From: Luidia sarsii
Lineage: Eukaryota > Echinodermata > Asteroidea > Paxillosida > Luidiidae
Direction: 5' to 3'
NCBI GenBank assembly: GCA_949987565.1
Contig: OX465107.1
Location: 23,944,149-24,008,148, forward strand
Length of the DNA stretch: 64,000 nt
Both the position numbers and the translations under genes were made by a program. Below, in pieces: positions 24,216 through 43,119 of this stretch. A model generated the notes under the pieces. The model saw only the letters and a list, made by a program, of their open reading frames with translations, had not been told where the DNA came from and searched no databases. Each line of letters begins with the position of its first letter. The first letter of the stretch is position 1.

Positions 24216-26291
24216 AAAAAACAAAAAAACAAAAACAAACGTGACTTCTATAGTTCACTAACTAACTCTTATACGGCACACAAAAAATCAGCTCGGACCT
24301 CAATCCCTTAGACTGCGTTAATTATTTTTGTACCTGCATTCGCAGAGTGGATTATTTTTAGCTATCACGCCTTCATAAGAATTGAAGGTTGTTTTGTCTA
24401 AAAATTGGGGGAAGCGCTTATTAATGGGTATACTGACTGCCCCTCCCCAACTCTACGAACATCCGTCATCAAATTAATGGAATTTTCAGACGGCACAGCC
24501 CAACTTGAGGTCGACACTGGAGCATGGGAGCTCCGTAGGGCCTAATTACCTATGCAGAATCGAGACTTCTTTTTTTTAAATACTCGGGGCAAACCAAAGT
24601 CATCTTCTTATTCAGTCATTCTTCGAATACTATTTACGACTGACTTTGTCCCACGTATATGGACCAGTGTGACCTGTACGAGTCGCAGCTTGTGAATAGA
24701 GCCCACAGGGTGACGCGACATTATATCCGCTGTATGCTAAAATGTATTCAAGCAGGTCTTGTTCGAAATCTGAAAACATAATGTTGTGAACACTAGTCCA
24801 TAGTAGCAAAAAAAATGCAAATGAACACTTCAAATTGATATTTGGACCCAATGTACAGCGTGCATATTCAATATGATCTCCTTACATTTGTACAAAATAC
24901 ATGAAAACCCAGGCTATAATGGCATACCTGAAGTTGTCACGGAGCGGATACATGTAGGCCCATTATGCACTTGAACGAGGTTGCGTTAACTCTGCACTGC
25001 ATTGTACAGAAAACTAACGTCACTGAACAGTGCAACTTTACAAGGCAATTTTATCACGTTACTGTTTCAAAGTTGAACTTGACATAATGAGGAAATTACA
25101 CGCAGCCCGGCGTCGTATTCTCGAAAAAGAATTACACTCATCCAATCCTGGAACCATTAACGGGTCGTTCGAAATACGTTTCGGGCACCGTCGTCCCCGA
25201 AAAATGGGGGAGAGTGGAGAGAAGAAAATAACGCAAATGTCGCACGTGCTGTGTTTTGGTTTCCAACGCGCGGGCAGACGACAACATGGGAGACTCACGT
25301 GCTCTATAAATTAGTCCGCGCAGATGACAGTCATTCCAGGGAGAACAATTCATGCCAGCTGCCAACGACAATACGATATCAATCCAGAATTTACTTACAA
25401 ACGGTTATCTCGAAGAAGACGGTATTGTAGCGAGGACGTGGTTTTACGGCAAATAAACTTCGGAGTTATTTTGTGACGGGAACCGATATGCCGAAACACG
25501 TCTTTTTGACAACCACGGGGAAGCACAAAGGTCAATATCACGGGCACCAGCACCAACCTCTAGATCAGTGGCGGGCACCAGCGGCCATCAAAACTTTTAA
25601 TTCGGTGTAGGTATAATAATGAAAGCCAAGGTATGGTGCAACATGAGAAGAGGGTGCCTGTTGTGAGATCTTATACTAGTGGATGCCTGATACATTGGAT
25701 CTTTTTTTACCCCACACATTTTAGAACAAGCAAACAAACTCTTTCCTTTTTGGGGAGACTTTGATTTTGTTTCTCGGTGTTTTAGCGCCCTCTGCGGACC
25801 AATATTATTTCACGGCACTATGCTCCGCGGAACTGCCACCCCTTGGGGACATAGTCGTACAGGCGAACGGCCAGAGGTCACATGAATTATTCATTGCCAT
25901 GTCAGCAGGTGACCCGTGCTACTAGTACTTAGTAGTAATACGTAACTAATAATTATAATGTGCTCTACACATGGTACAATAAAAAAGGATAAATTTTATA
26001 ATTAATCAAACTGGATGCTGGTACTTTTAACTGTTTAGCTCGAGCCACTAAACCAACTCCCCTCCAGAGTTCGTCAAGACACTCTCTACAAGTACAAGTA
26101 CAAGTTGGAAAGACGGTGAGTATGCGATTCAGTTTATTCATGGAGCATGGAGGAATAAGAAGATTCCTCCATGGACATGGTTTATTCCTCCATGGTTTCA
26201 GCATGTACTGGAGCATGCCTGCATAGAGGTTTTTGTTCTGAATCGGTCGCGGCGCGGTGGGTCGGCTCCATGCATGGTCCACTCCATGGTT
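24216..26291. other. Intergenic, no gene seen
   Basis: AT-rich DNA with short frames on both strands and no signature. Overlapping frames near 25030-25370 on both strands lack family features. Confidence 0.45.
26146..26173. repeat. Mini-hairpin element, copy 1
   Basis: CATGGAGGAAT and ATTCCTCCATG arms separated by six bases. The loop, read on the minus strand, is CTTCTT. The same hairpin occurs at 43322-43352 and 56861-56891. A further ATTCCTCCATGG half-site follows at about 26183-26194. No clean flanking duplication here. Confidence 0.7.
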
Positions 26292-26391
26292 AGTCCGAGT
26301 AACTTGGACCCGACAAGTCACTTTTTTTTTATCGAATTTTGAATTTTGAGAATTTTGAATTTTGACTTGTCGGGTCCAAGTTACTCGGACT
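26292..26391. mobile_element. Inverted-repeat element, family C, copy 1
   Basis: A 100-bp element with ends AGTCCGAGTAACTTGGACCC and its reverse complement, almost all inverted repeat around a short AT-rich centre. Other copies are at 27486-27622, 27737-28002 and 53615-53840, with different interiors. Confidence 0.8.
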
Positions 26392-26858
26392 GTACTGTAG
26401 TATCGTGGGAACCCCCGTTTTCGACGCTACACGTTTTCGACGCTTAGCCTTCTAACTCACATCGCACTATGAAAACAACTCCGTATAACGATCTCAGACT
26501 TCGTATCTTACAGTTGGTTTCCTGCTCTTGTCCGTCACCGAAATTTAAGGCTTTTCCAGTAGGCCAAACTCGAGTTATTCAAAAAGTTGCTCTTTTGGGG
26601 TCTATTTTCCTAGGTACAAAATTGGCAGTTGCTTCGAAGCTCCAGTTTTCTTTGTTGGTCCTAAAAAAAATCTGAGTGTACCATAACAAACCCCAACATC
26701 CGTAGAAAAAAAATATATCACGCAACTTGAGGCAGTCCGTTCAGGGTAAAAACTATGGAGCCTCCTATAGGGGGTCTCGCTTATATATTTTTTTAAATTT
26801 ATTTTTTATTATTATTTAAAGACAAAAAGTAACATGGCCCAATAGGCTTTTTTAACAA

Positions 26859-27149
26859 ATGAAAAAAATAAAAGGGCAGCTAGAGAAAGTACCAAGAAGG
26901 AGGAAATGTGTATCTGGAGTGACATTGGGAAAGGTCATAACTGAAGAAGCAGCAAGAAAGAGGATTGTGGAGTTTTTTTTAAACGTCACAAAAGAAGACA
27001 TCAACCACCCCAATACGTTTTAAGCATAAATTATGAATGATTTGAGGAAAGTGTTAGAAGCAGTGTGGAAAAACGAAAACAAAGATGAACACAAACAAAC
27101 ATACAGGGAAGAATTTTACAGTGCCACACAGCATTTTGAGTTATTTTAA
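26859..27149 (+). pseudogene. Broken open frame, unknown family
   Basis: From ATG at 26859 the frame reads 54 codons (MKKIKGQLEKVPRRRKCV...), hits TAA at 27021 and TAA at 27027. It then continues in the same frame from ATG at 27033 for 38 codons (MNDLRKVLEAVWKNENKD...) to TAA at 27147. Charged, coding-like composition across both stops in one frame suggests a decayed coding sequence, perhaps from a transposon. I do not recognise the family. Confidence 0.3.
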
Positions 27150-27485
27150 GAATTTATTTTGCGTTTGGCTGCACTGGGACACCTTACTAAACACCACTGA
27201 CGAAAATAGGTGACGATGTTTACTGCGCGGTGCGCCGCAGACGTCAACAAAACCGGGTAATCTTACGGAAGTGACAGGTTTGATCAACCTTCTCTATGAT
27301 TATTCTAATAGTCTGTGGTGTGGAGAAAGTGACTGGGACCTTTTTTAGTGTGAAACTTTCGTCCACATTGTTCAGTTTGAAGAAAAGTCCTTATATCGTC
27401 GAAAACCGGTTATTGGAGGATATAGTACTAGTACTAGTACTACTAAAAAGTACTAGCTGTACCGGCTAGTCCGAGCATGGAAGTG

Positions 27486-27622
27486 GTCCGAGTAACTTGG
27501 ACCCGACAAGTCACCCTTTATTATCGAAATTTGGAATCAGGAGGGTCGGGTGACTGTAAAGCCACCCGACTCTATTCCAAATTTTGATTAAAAAAGGGTG
27601 ACTTGTCGGGTCCAAGTTACTC
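27486..27622. mobile_element. Inverted-repeat element, family C, copy 2
   Basis: Left end GTCCGAGTAACTTGGACCCG, right end CGGGTCCAAGTTACTC. The interior has a second nested pair, GGGTCGGGTGACTGTA and AAGCCACCCGAC. Confidence 0.75.
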
Positions 27623-27736
27623 TACGGTATGCCTGGTCCATTCGAGAGACGTACACTGGTAGTGGTACAGTCACTGACACTTGTGACACTGACAGTACAC
27701 TACATGGTGTTTACGTGTACATGATGGGCATGATGT

Positions 27737-28002
27737 AGTCCGAGTAACTTGGACCCTTATTGTTACAATCGCCCTTTTTAAGAAATTTGAGGGAGTCGGG
27801 CGACAGTATTATTAGTTCTAGGGTCCAAGTAATCCCGCAAGGTAACACCGGCTGTTTTGGGGGTAAAATCTGGGGATTTCAGTCGGGAGGAGTCGAAAAA
27901 CGGGAATGGCCGGTGTTACCCTGCGGGATTGCTTGGACCCTACTATCGCCCGACCCCCTTAAAATTAAAAAAGAGGGTAATTGTAAGGGTCCAAGTTACT
28001 CG
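27737..28002. mobile_element. Inverted-repeat element, family C, longer copy 3
   Basis: Ends AGTCCGAGTAACTTGGACCC and GGGTCCAAGTTACTCG. The interior has a further palindrome, AGGGTCCAAGTAATCCCGCA against TGCGGGATTGCTTGGACCCT, so it is a nested inverted repeat. It ends about 200 bases before the GFUS start codon and so lies in or next to its promoter region. Confidence 0.75.
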
Positions 28003-28085
28003 TAAGCACAGTCACAAAATACCAAACTCATTTATTGAGCAAATTTTCAATACTTAGTGACATTGTGATTCACTTTGTTCCATAA

Positions 28086-36067
<7,982 letters not shown>

Positions 36068-36600
36068 TCCACCACAGAACACATAGGACCTACTCTCTTT
36101 CACACACACACATAGATGTGCCTTTTCCATATAGGTCTGGTGTAGCTATTCTGTTTTCATTTGTGGTTTAGAACTTTTGTATTTGCCATGTAACACGCTC
36201 TGGGAAAATGAGTCCCATTGCTGGAAGGAAACGGTTCATTGTCTTTAGGCTCAAAGTGAGCCCCTGTGTTGTCTTTCTCATTTGAATGTCGCAGAAAAGG
36301 TGTCACCATTGCAATCTAGGGTGTCGGTACGCTTCATATACATACGTAGTGATGGTCGTGGGTTAGATGGAGCTTCTTTGATTGAATAATCTAGTAATCA
36401 TGGGAAATGGTTCCTTGTCAGTATGTTTGCAGTTCATGCTTGAGCATGAATCTCACCACCACTCGTCGTATCTCACAAACATCAGGAACAGCAGTCTAGC
36501 AGTACAAAGACTGAAGAATGGTCAACCACAGAGATCTATCTTATTTGTGCAGAAGATGGAAGATGGCTAGATTCTTATTGATAAATTTAATTAATAAACT
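36068..36600 (+). terminator. GFUS 3' untranslated region and polyadenylation signal
   Basis: AATAAA at 36593-36598, in AATTAATAAACTGCC, is the first canonical hexamer after the stop and gives a 3' UTR of about 540 bases. No other gene is seen in this stretch. Confidence 0.5.
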
Positions 36601-37410
36601 GCCTCGGGTAAGAATTTAGTTTTCTCTTTTCTGGTCAGAAAGAGTTGTTCCATGAGCCTTTTTCAAGGCTCAACGTATAAGCCGCGGCTTATATCCCGCA
36701 AATTACGGTAATAGTTTTGGGCTGCGTCTGTTGCTTAGGCCCTGTGCTTCTATTCAGTGGAGTCGCATATGCTGTTGCCTTTTTATAGCAACTGCCGTAG
36801 CCGTAGCCGTAGCCGCTCTCATTTTTTTGGAGGCAACCTAACTCCGTAGGTACTGCAGTGTTGTGCTGGCAATCATGGCGGAAAGTGTGATGCCTTAACG
36901 GCGATGATGTCCAGTAAGGGAATGCAGAAAATAATGCTTAAAAAATCCTTTGAAAGAGGTATAATCAATGATGCATCACGGGATAGCACCAGAAATAAGC
37001 TTTTAGTTTTTCCTGAAATAGCATTACAAAGGTAAATCTACCTAATATGTATGAAAGGCCCACACTTCTTCATGGTAAGCTCATGCTGATATTTATAACT
37101 CAGGACAAGTTAAGTCCCCAAGTAATGGTCTTCACTACAGTGTATTGGGTTATACATGTATTTATTTTTGTATCCTAAAAAAAAGTCTTTTTTCTTTCAA
37201 TCCTCCAAGAAATCGAAGGATTGCAAATGGAGGTGTATACTGTATAGTCCAGATGCTTATTGACCGAGCCTATGATTATTGCGTAGAATTTTATTACACC
37301 CTCAGATTTTTGGTTGTTGGTTTTTTAAGTCGGCGATTTGGTTTTGGAACAACCCCAAAAGTTCTCACCGGGGATTTCAGCACCCCGTGAACGAAAGTTG
37401 CCGTGGCCAG
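36601..37410. other. Intergenic, no gene seen
   Basis: No supported exon. A short GCCGTAGCC repeat lies near 36797-36812. Confidence 0.45.
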
Positions 37411-37466
37411 CCTATGACGGCCTATGACGGCCTATGACGGCCTATGACGGCCTATGACGGCCTATG
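37411..37466. repeat. CCTATGACGG decanucleotide array
   Basis: Five exact 10-bp units and one partial. Confidence 0.95.
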
Positions 37467-37541
37467 GAGTCGCTGGTCCACTCCTCCGGTGTATGGAGGG
37501 AGGAACCAGACCCACATTATCAGCAGGAAGTGTCGTGGAGC

Positions 37542-37787
37542 CAGGGGCCAATTTCATAGAGCCGCTTAAGCGTCAAAATGTGTTTAAGCGCAAAAACTCA
37601 TGAGCCACAGGATCCCCTTGCCAACCCAAACTTCACTTTTGTTTCATGCTAAGTAAAGAAGAGTGGAAAACAAGTCAAAAGCAATGGACATCACATCGCA
37701 GGGCAGTTTGTAATCCTGCTTTCACGAGGGAGACTTTTCTGCTTAGCAGATTGTCACGCTTAAGCGGCTCTTTGAAATTGGCCCCTG
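37542..37787. mobile_element. MITE-like element, family A, copy 3
   Basis: 246 bp with ends CAGGGGCCAATTTCATAGAG and TTTGAAATTGGCCCCTG. The interior is the reverse complement of the copy at 2275-2522, including CTCATGAGCCACAGGATCCC, so the two copies are inserted in opposite orientations. Confidence 0.85.
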
Positions 37788-37975
37788 CTTTCAACCATCC
37801 ATCTAAATGACGTCGAGTATCTACACCAAATCTTCAATGCACGTCATTGCCCTTACCGTGTAGGCTATTCCCGTACGAAAATAGCCCAAAGTGATGGGAA
37901 CTGATTCTCCCCATATAAGTATTTTTTTTAGATACCGGTACTGAATATAAATGCAGTACCACAAATTTACAACTC

Positions 37976-38074
37976 TTAAAGGGGAATGCAACCCAAGAAA
38001 TAAAGTTAGCTTATCTGATTGGGTGTTAAAGAACAACCTACAAACTTTATTTCTTGGGTCGCATTCCCCTTTAA
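37976..38074. mobile_element. AAAGGGGAATGCAACCC hairpin element
   Basis: 99 bp with arms TTAAAGGGGAATGCAACCCA and its near-complement; the centre includes CTTATCTGATTGGGTG. A partial copy, GAATGCAATTAACCC...CTTATCTGATTGGGTG, is at 52821-52880. Confidence 0.75.
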
Positions 38075-38800
38075 AAAAAAACACTGTCAAGGCTCTGACG
38101 TGTAGGTCCTGGCGGAACCTTGGGAGAAATGATCCTCAGTTAGTGGAAGGTCCTTCAAGTGCTATAGGATACAGACTAAAAAGCAGGGTTTCTTTAGTTG
38201 TTTTCCTTTTTTTCCCTAACGTTTTACTTTTTTGGGGTATATTACTCTTTTACTTTGGGTAGAATGGTTTGGCTCAAGAAAATGGCTGCATTCATGAGTC
38301 TGGTATGCCAAAAGAAATGGTTAATTTATTCGTTTGTCTCATGTATTCTAAAAAAAATAATGCCTTGGTAAAGGCAAGAAGGTTCTTAGAACGCAGGTAA
38401 CAATGATAATATATTTTGGGTGTATATATAGTATATACCATGTATTGTACTTATGGTAGTACTGGGAGAAGGTACGAGTAATAAAAAAAACTTCACCTCG
38501 TCCGAAGCATATAAATCCCCATTGCACCCTTATGTATGCATAATCCAGACAGTTGGATGTCTGTGTCACGATTATCTTATGAACAAAACAAAACTCGAAT
38601 CATAAGGACTGGACGAGCAAGCTCCCGATAGTCCTGAAAGCCGACGGTCAACTCGGCCCACCGAGACGAACCCAACTTCGATCCGAGTGGGCCACGGGGC
38701 ATGCCCAAGTAAAGTACGGGCTAGTCTATTGCTTCAGACGTACAGTGGTTGAGCCGGAGAGGGTACCGGTAGTCAACATCGAAAACGTCCAACTAAGTCC

Positions 38801-39033
38801 GCTTACGAAACGAAGGCTTATAGGCTCGAGTTTATGCTTCGTCCACATTTCTCACATCTGTTTTGATATCACAGACATCTAGAAACAAACGCTTTGGCCC
38901 CACAGTTTCTTGGCGAATACTTATCAAGCCAACAGACCTACAAATTCGGCGATAAACCACAACCCGAATTTTCAGGTTTCGTCAGACGGAGACGAAACCC
39001 GAGCCCGATCGGCATGGCTTCGTAAAGGACTAC
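38801..39033. mobile_element. GGCTTATAGGCTCG-ended inverted-repeat element
   Basis: Left end GAAACGAAGGCTTATAGGCT, right end GAGACGAAACCCGAGCCCGA. The interior CAAATTCGGCGATAAACCAC is shared with 23680-23935. Confidence 0.65.
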
Positions 39034-39162
39034 AGACTGTGGATTGGTTTCTGATGATGCAGATGGCATCGTAATGCCGTCGTGGTTGCTACAGTGTATC
39101 ATATCACAAAGGTGTATACAAACTATGATGGGAGTATGTAGCGCCTTAGAACAAACTTGTAT

Positions 39163-39209
39163 TGATTTAGGCGCTTTATAAATTTCTTTGATTGATTGAT
39201 TGATTGATT
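39163..39209. mobile_element. Retroposon-like tail with (GATT)n
   Basis: TTTAGGCGCTTTATAAATTTC followed by tandem GATT units, a typical retroposon 3' tail form. No coding body is seen upstream. Confidence 0.4.
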
Positions 39210-39350
39210 GGGTGGATGGGGGTGGGGCACAGCATATCGTGGCTCTATTTGAAGTCGAGTTCGAAATATGGTCCGAGACCGAATCCGAGTCATTCTTTCT
39301 CGCGAGTCACACAAGATAGCGAGACGGTTTATGACGTTTAGACGCTTAGA

Positions 39351-40030
39351 TGTTTCGATCCCAGCAAGACCTTTCTCGTAGGACCTTTGACTTTTGAGAA
39401 AGGACCTGCTAAGTTCAGGCCCTATACATTCTTGACATTTAGATTTTTGGTAATGATAGAGGGCCCGATGTTTCGATCCCAGCAGGACCTTTCTCGTAGG
39501 ACCTTTGACTTTGGAGAAAGGACCTGCTAAGTTCAGGCCCTCTACATTCTTGACATTTAGATTTTTGGTAATGATAGAGGGCCCGACGTTTCGATCCCAG
39601 CGGGACCTTTCTCAGAGGACCGCTGCCTTTGAGAAAGGACCTGCTAAGTTCAGGCCCTCTACATTCTTGACATTTACATTTTTGGTAATGATAGAGGGCC
39701 CGACGTTTCGATCCCAGCGGGACCTTTCTCAGAGGACCTTTGACTTTGGAGAAAGGACCTGCTAAGTTCAGGCCCTCTACATTCTTGACATTTAGATTTT
39801 TGGTAATGATAGAGGGCCCGATGTTTCGATCCCAGCAGGACCTTTCTCGGAGGACCTTTGACTTTGGAGAAAGGACCTGCTAAGTTCAGGCCCTCTACAT
39901 TCTTGACATTTACATTGTTGGTAATGATAGAGGGCCCGACGTTTCGATCCCAGCAGGACCTTTCCCAGAGGACCTCTGCCTTTGAGAAAGGACCTGCTTC
40001 TGGTTCAGGCCCTCTGGTCATTTTTGAGAT
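39351..40030. repeat. 118-bp tandem array
   Basis: Six copies with unit starts near 39351, 39470, 39587, 39704, 39822 and 39940 (spacings 117-119). Each holds TTTCGATCCCAGC, GGACCTTTCTC, GAGAAAGGACCTGCTAAG, CTCTACATTCTTGACATTTA and GGTAATGATAGAGGGCCCGA. It is an amplified form of the dispersed module at 29925-30055. The last unit diverges into GTTCAGGCCCTCTGG. Confidence 0.93.
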
Positions 40031-40429
40031 TTGCAATGTTGGTCTTTTCAGTCAGCGAGCACTTTGCAAAACCTTTGGTGTAGGCCTACATGTATATCAC
40101 TCCTACACCATTGGTTTGGTGCACCGAAGACACAGCATGTCCCTCTGCTAGCTGTTTGCATTTCACATTGAAAACGCCCAAACAACATTTTCTTTGTTCC
40201 CTTACGCATGGTCAATGGTTCAAAAACACCCGCTTCCATGGTCGTCCTTGGAGGAATTTTTCGTCTAGTCCAATATAGGCTTAGGAAAAAAACCCAATTT
40301 TGTCCTGCCTTCTTTGTTTGTTTTTGTTGTTATTGTTATTACTATCATTTAGTGAGTGGGTTGGCAGCAAGACTAGCTTTGTTCCCATGCAGCCGACCGG
40401 CTCCATAGGCGAGGCGTCTCCCCCATCGC

Positions 40430-40545
40430 CGCCAGGCGCATGCGCGCCAATGGTGGCCACCAAAGCGGAAAACGAAATGCCATAATATTGACTCATCGTG
40501 CCCAGCCTCCATCGGGGCCACCATTTTGCAATACAAAAAAAAAAA
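40430..40545. promoter_or_regulatory. NRF1-like and YY1-like motif cluster
   Basis: GGCGCATGCGCGCC at 40435-40448 (NRF1-type core), with GCCACCATTTTGC (YY1-type) about 80 bases downstream. Such pairs are frequent in TATA-less promoters. No flanking gene was found. Confidence 0.25.
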
Positions 40546-41035
40546 AAAACTTTTTATTTCGACGATAGACGTACCCCAAAAACACACCCGGAATCGGTCC
40601 AGGGTTTTTTGTTTTCCTACAATAGGCAGTACTCGTGTTTTGCTGATGGCATAATAGGAAAAGGGGCCAGGGAAGGGATATTATTGCGGTATTTTGAAGG
40701 ACGTACAGTAAGCCGTACTTCCATGCAGTGGTTGTACATAACTAAGGAAATTCACTTTTTTTATGCTCGATATGTAAAGCGTTGGTAGGCCTGAGCAGCA
40801 GTATTTTCATCTCTGAGTTTCATCTCTGAGTTTGTGGATTGATTCTGTTATCGTACCTGAAACTGAACACGACAGCTTCCTCAGAGTTTAAACAACCAAG
40901 GATCCCTAATGCTGAAATTACTGGAATCGGTCTTATCCATCCTTGGCGATTAACGATTTGGAATCAACGCGCTTCAAATTGCAGAGAAGTGGCGCTTACG
41001 GATGGTCCAGACAAGTTCAGCGCGTGGGCCTGATA

Positions 41036-41120
41036 GGCGCATGCGCATTGGGAGTCAAGGCGTTTACACGCGAGTCTATTGTGGCCACATGCTATAAAAG
41101 GAGACGCAATGATGACGTCA
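41036..41120 (+). promoter_or_regulatory. Candidate promoter: NRF1, TATA and CRE motifs
   Basis: In order: GGCGCATGCGCA (41036-41047), TATAAAAG (41093-41100) and TGACGTCA (41113-41120), a perfect cyclic-AMP response palindrome. It could drive an untranslated upstream exon of the modular gene at 43 kb or an unseen RNA. No coding exon is seen immediately downstream. Confidence 0.35.
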
Positions 41121-41494
41121 GTACTTTATTACATTCAGCTCGTCGACTTCATTATCTCCGAATGAACTAAAAGTGGAATTGCGGAATGAACTGAAATCTT
41201 TTTTTTTTAATCGGGATAAATTTTGTAAACTTTCAAGTCAGTTAAGACTGGTTTGGTGGTCTGTCGTATAGGCAGCGATCACTAATTTGTTTGTCTTTAA
41301 TTCGATAGTAAATATCGGAAACTGATTGCCTTGGTTAATGAAGTTGAAATATGTTTCGTTGAGCATGGTTAGTGCGTTCGGAAACGTTGATTAAGTGTGA
41401 TGTATACCGATTAAAACTATGCATACAAATTACTGTATGTATGCGTAACAATACCTCTTTAGCAATACAAAAAAAGCTGCTATCTGCTTACCGA

Positions 41495-41870
41495 CTTAAA
41501 GCCCCTACACAACATTGGTAAGATCGAAAAACAGAAATGTTCACAGATTTACTTATACAGTCTGAAGATGGTTATAGTAGAAACCTCGCACTGAAATATT
41601 TCTGCCTAAAATGTTGTATTTTTTGGAGAAAGGAGTAAAAGAAATCGTTTAAGTCTCACCGAGATCTAAACTATTTTGCGTTGAATGCTGCATTTTCGCG
41701 AAACAAATGAAGCGGTTTTCACGATTTCTCGAGACTCGGTTGGCGGATTGAGCTGAAGTTTTCACAGGTGTGCTATTTCATGCATATGTTGGACCGGACA
41801 ACGTATGGATGCTATTCTTTGACCTCGACCAATGTTGTGCAGGTGCTTTAAACGGCTAAAATACAAAGCT
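41495..41870 (+). repeat. Dispersed repeat, orientation 1
   Basis: Carries CCCCTACACAACATTGGTAA, GAATGCTGCATTTTCGCGAA, CGAGACTCGGTTGGCGGATT and ACAGGTGTGCTATTTCATGC. The reverse-complement copy is at 51722-52075. Confidence 0.75.
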
Positions 41871-42996
41871 CAAGTATTTAGAGGGCCTGAAGTTTTTATC
41901 CTAGCAGAAACTTACTGCGTTTGGGGAAAGGTATGTCACTAGTACTGTGTTGGAAACACGGAATCTTCTAATATTAAATGGGACCCATTCGCACACATCG
42001 ATAGCAGTGTCACATGACTTAAACTCGACCCAGTGTTGATTTTTGTCTCCAACAATGTACAGTATTTCCGTGTTCCCTTGAATAGAAGAGGTATGGCCGG
42101 GGTAAAAAAAAAAACGCAGAAGCGACTGTGCAAGTCAATGCAACTCAGCCGAACAGCCCCCCCCCCCACAGGACAAAAAGTACCTTGGTTCTGAGGTACA
42201 CTGTTGCCTCCCGATCCCACTGTTGGCTAGTATAGCGGGCCATTGGTAATTGTCATGTAAATTGATACACCCTTTCTACCCCTCCTTGCTATTCAAGGCG
42301 GTTTATCCGGCAGGTAACTCGGTGGATGACTAACGTGTGTTCGCCCTATGGGCCCTTGTTCTCCCGGCCACGCCTGGCTGCACACGGTCAAATATTTTCG
42401 GGGTGTTCACGTAGCCAACTGCAAAATACGAATGCACCGTGTGTGTGTTCACGTACCTGTATAACGTCATATTAATATTACGCCCGCATTGTTGTTCTCC
42501 TGTATGCACTTTTTTCGCATGAGATGAACTTCGACTACGCCTATATGTGCGACACACGTCACGACCGAGCCACCGGGAATTAGGTGCATGGGTGTGGTGA
42601 GGTAGTCGCAGGCAAGTTGTGATTGTATGCTTTTCAAACTTTTCAATCCCGAACACTCGGCAATTTCTCACGGTCCCCACTCGTCTGCTCAGTCCCAGCT
42701 CGGACGACTTTCACGTGGAGAGACTATTCAGCGTCTTAGACGGGTGCCTCGGGTGACAACACCCGTGGACTAAAACTTCAGACGGACGCCCCGAATCAGG
42801 AACCAGTAAATTGTTAGCGAAGCCCATCGCACCATCGCTCCGTTTGTTGGAGAGGATCGTAGCCATTCTCAGTCACCCGACAGACTCGGTGGGGCGAAGT
42901 TCTGGAGTAGGCGTGAATAGTTTCCTCCCCTTGTTCGCGGCACTCGGAATATCTCCACCCTTTTCTTCTTGTGAGGCCGTCGACTCCTCGCCGTCG
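41871..42996. other. Upstream region of the modular gene, no exon seen
   Basis: No supported coding exon. CpG content rises after about 42.6 kb toward the start codon at 43054. Confidence 0.45.
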
Positions 42997-43003
42997 TATA
43001 TTC

Positions 43004-43010
43004 TATAAGG
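43004..43010 (+). promoter_or_regulatory. TATA-like box of the modular gene
   Basis: CTATAAGG lies 44-50 bases before the start ATG, giving a predicted transcript start around 43035 and a very short 5' untranslated leader. A GATCC-rich palindrome (GGATCGGATCC) lies between. Confidence 0.4.
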
Positions 43011-43053
43011 AAGGGGACCGATCCGCGAGGGATCGGATCCGAGACCAGTCAAC

Positions 43054-43119
43054 ATGGCTGCCGGACGTATCGCTCCGAGTTGGCTCACTTTTCTGCTCGT
43101 CTGTTTGCCTCTCTGCTCG
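43054..43119 (+). CDS. Modular gene exon 1: signal peptide
   Basis: 22 codons, MAAGRIAPSWLTFLLVCLPL then CS, a typical secretory leader. Donor CTCG|GTAAGA, phase 0. ATG context AACATGG is strong. Confidence 0.75.

Noticed and set aside
39351..40030. CRISPR-like regular repeats
   Set aside because: The whole 118-bp unit repeats, with no unique spacers, in a eukaryotic genome.
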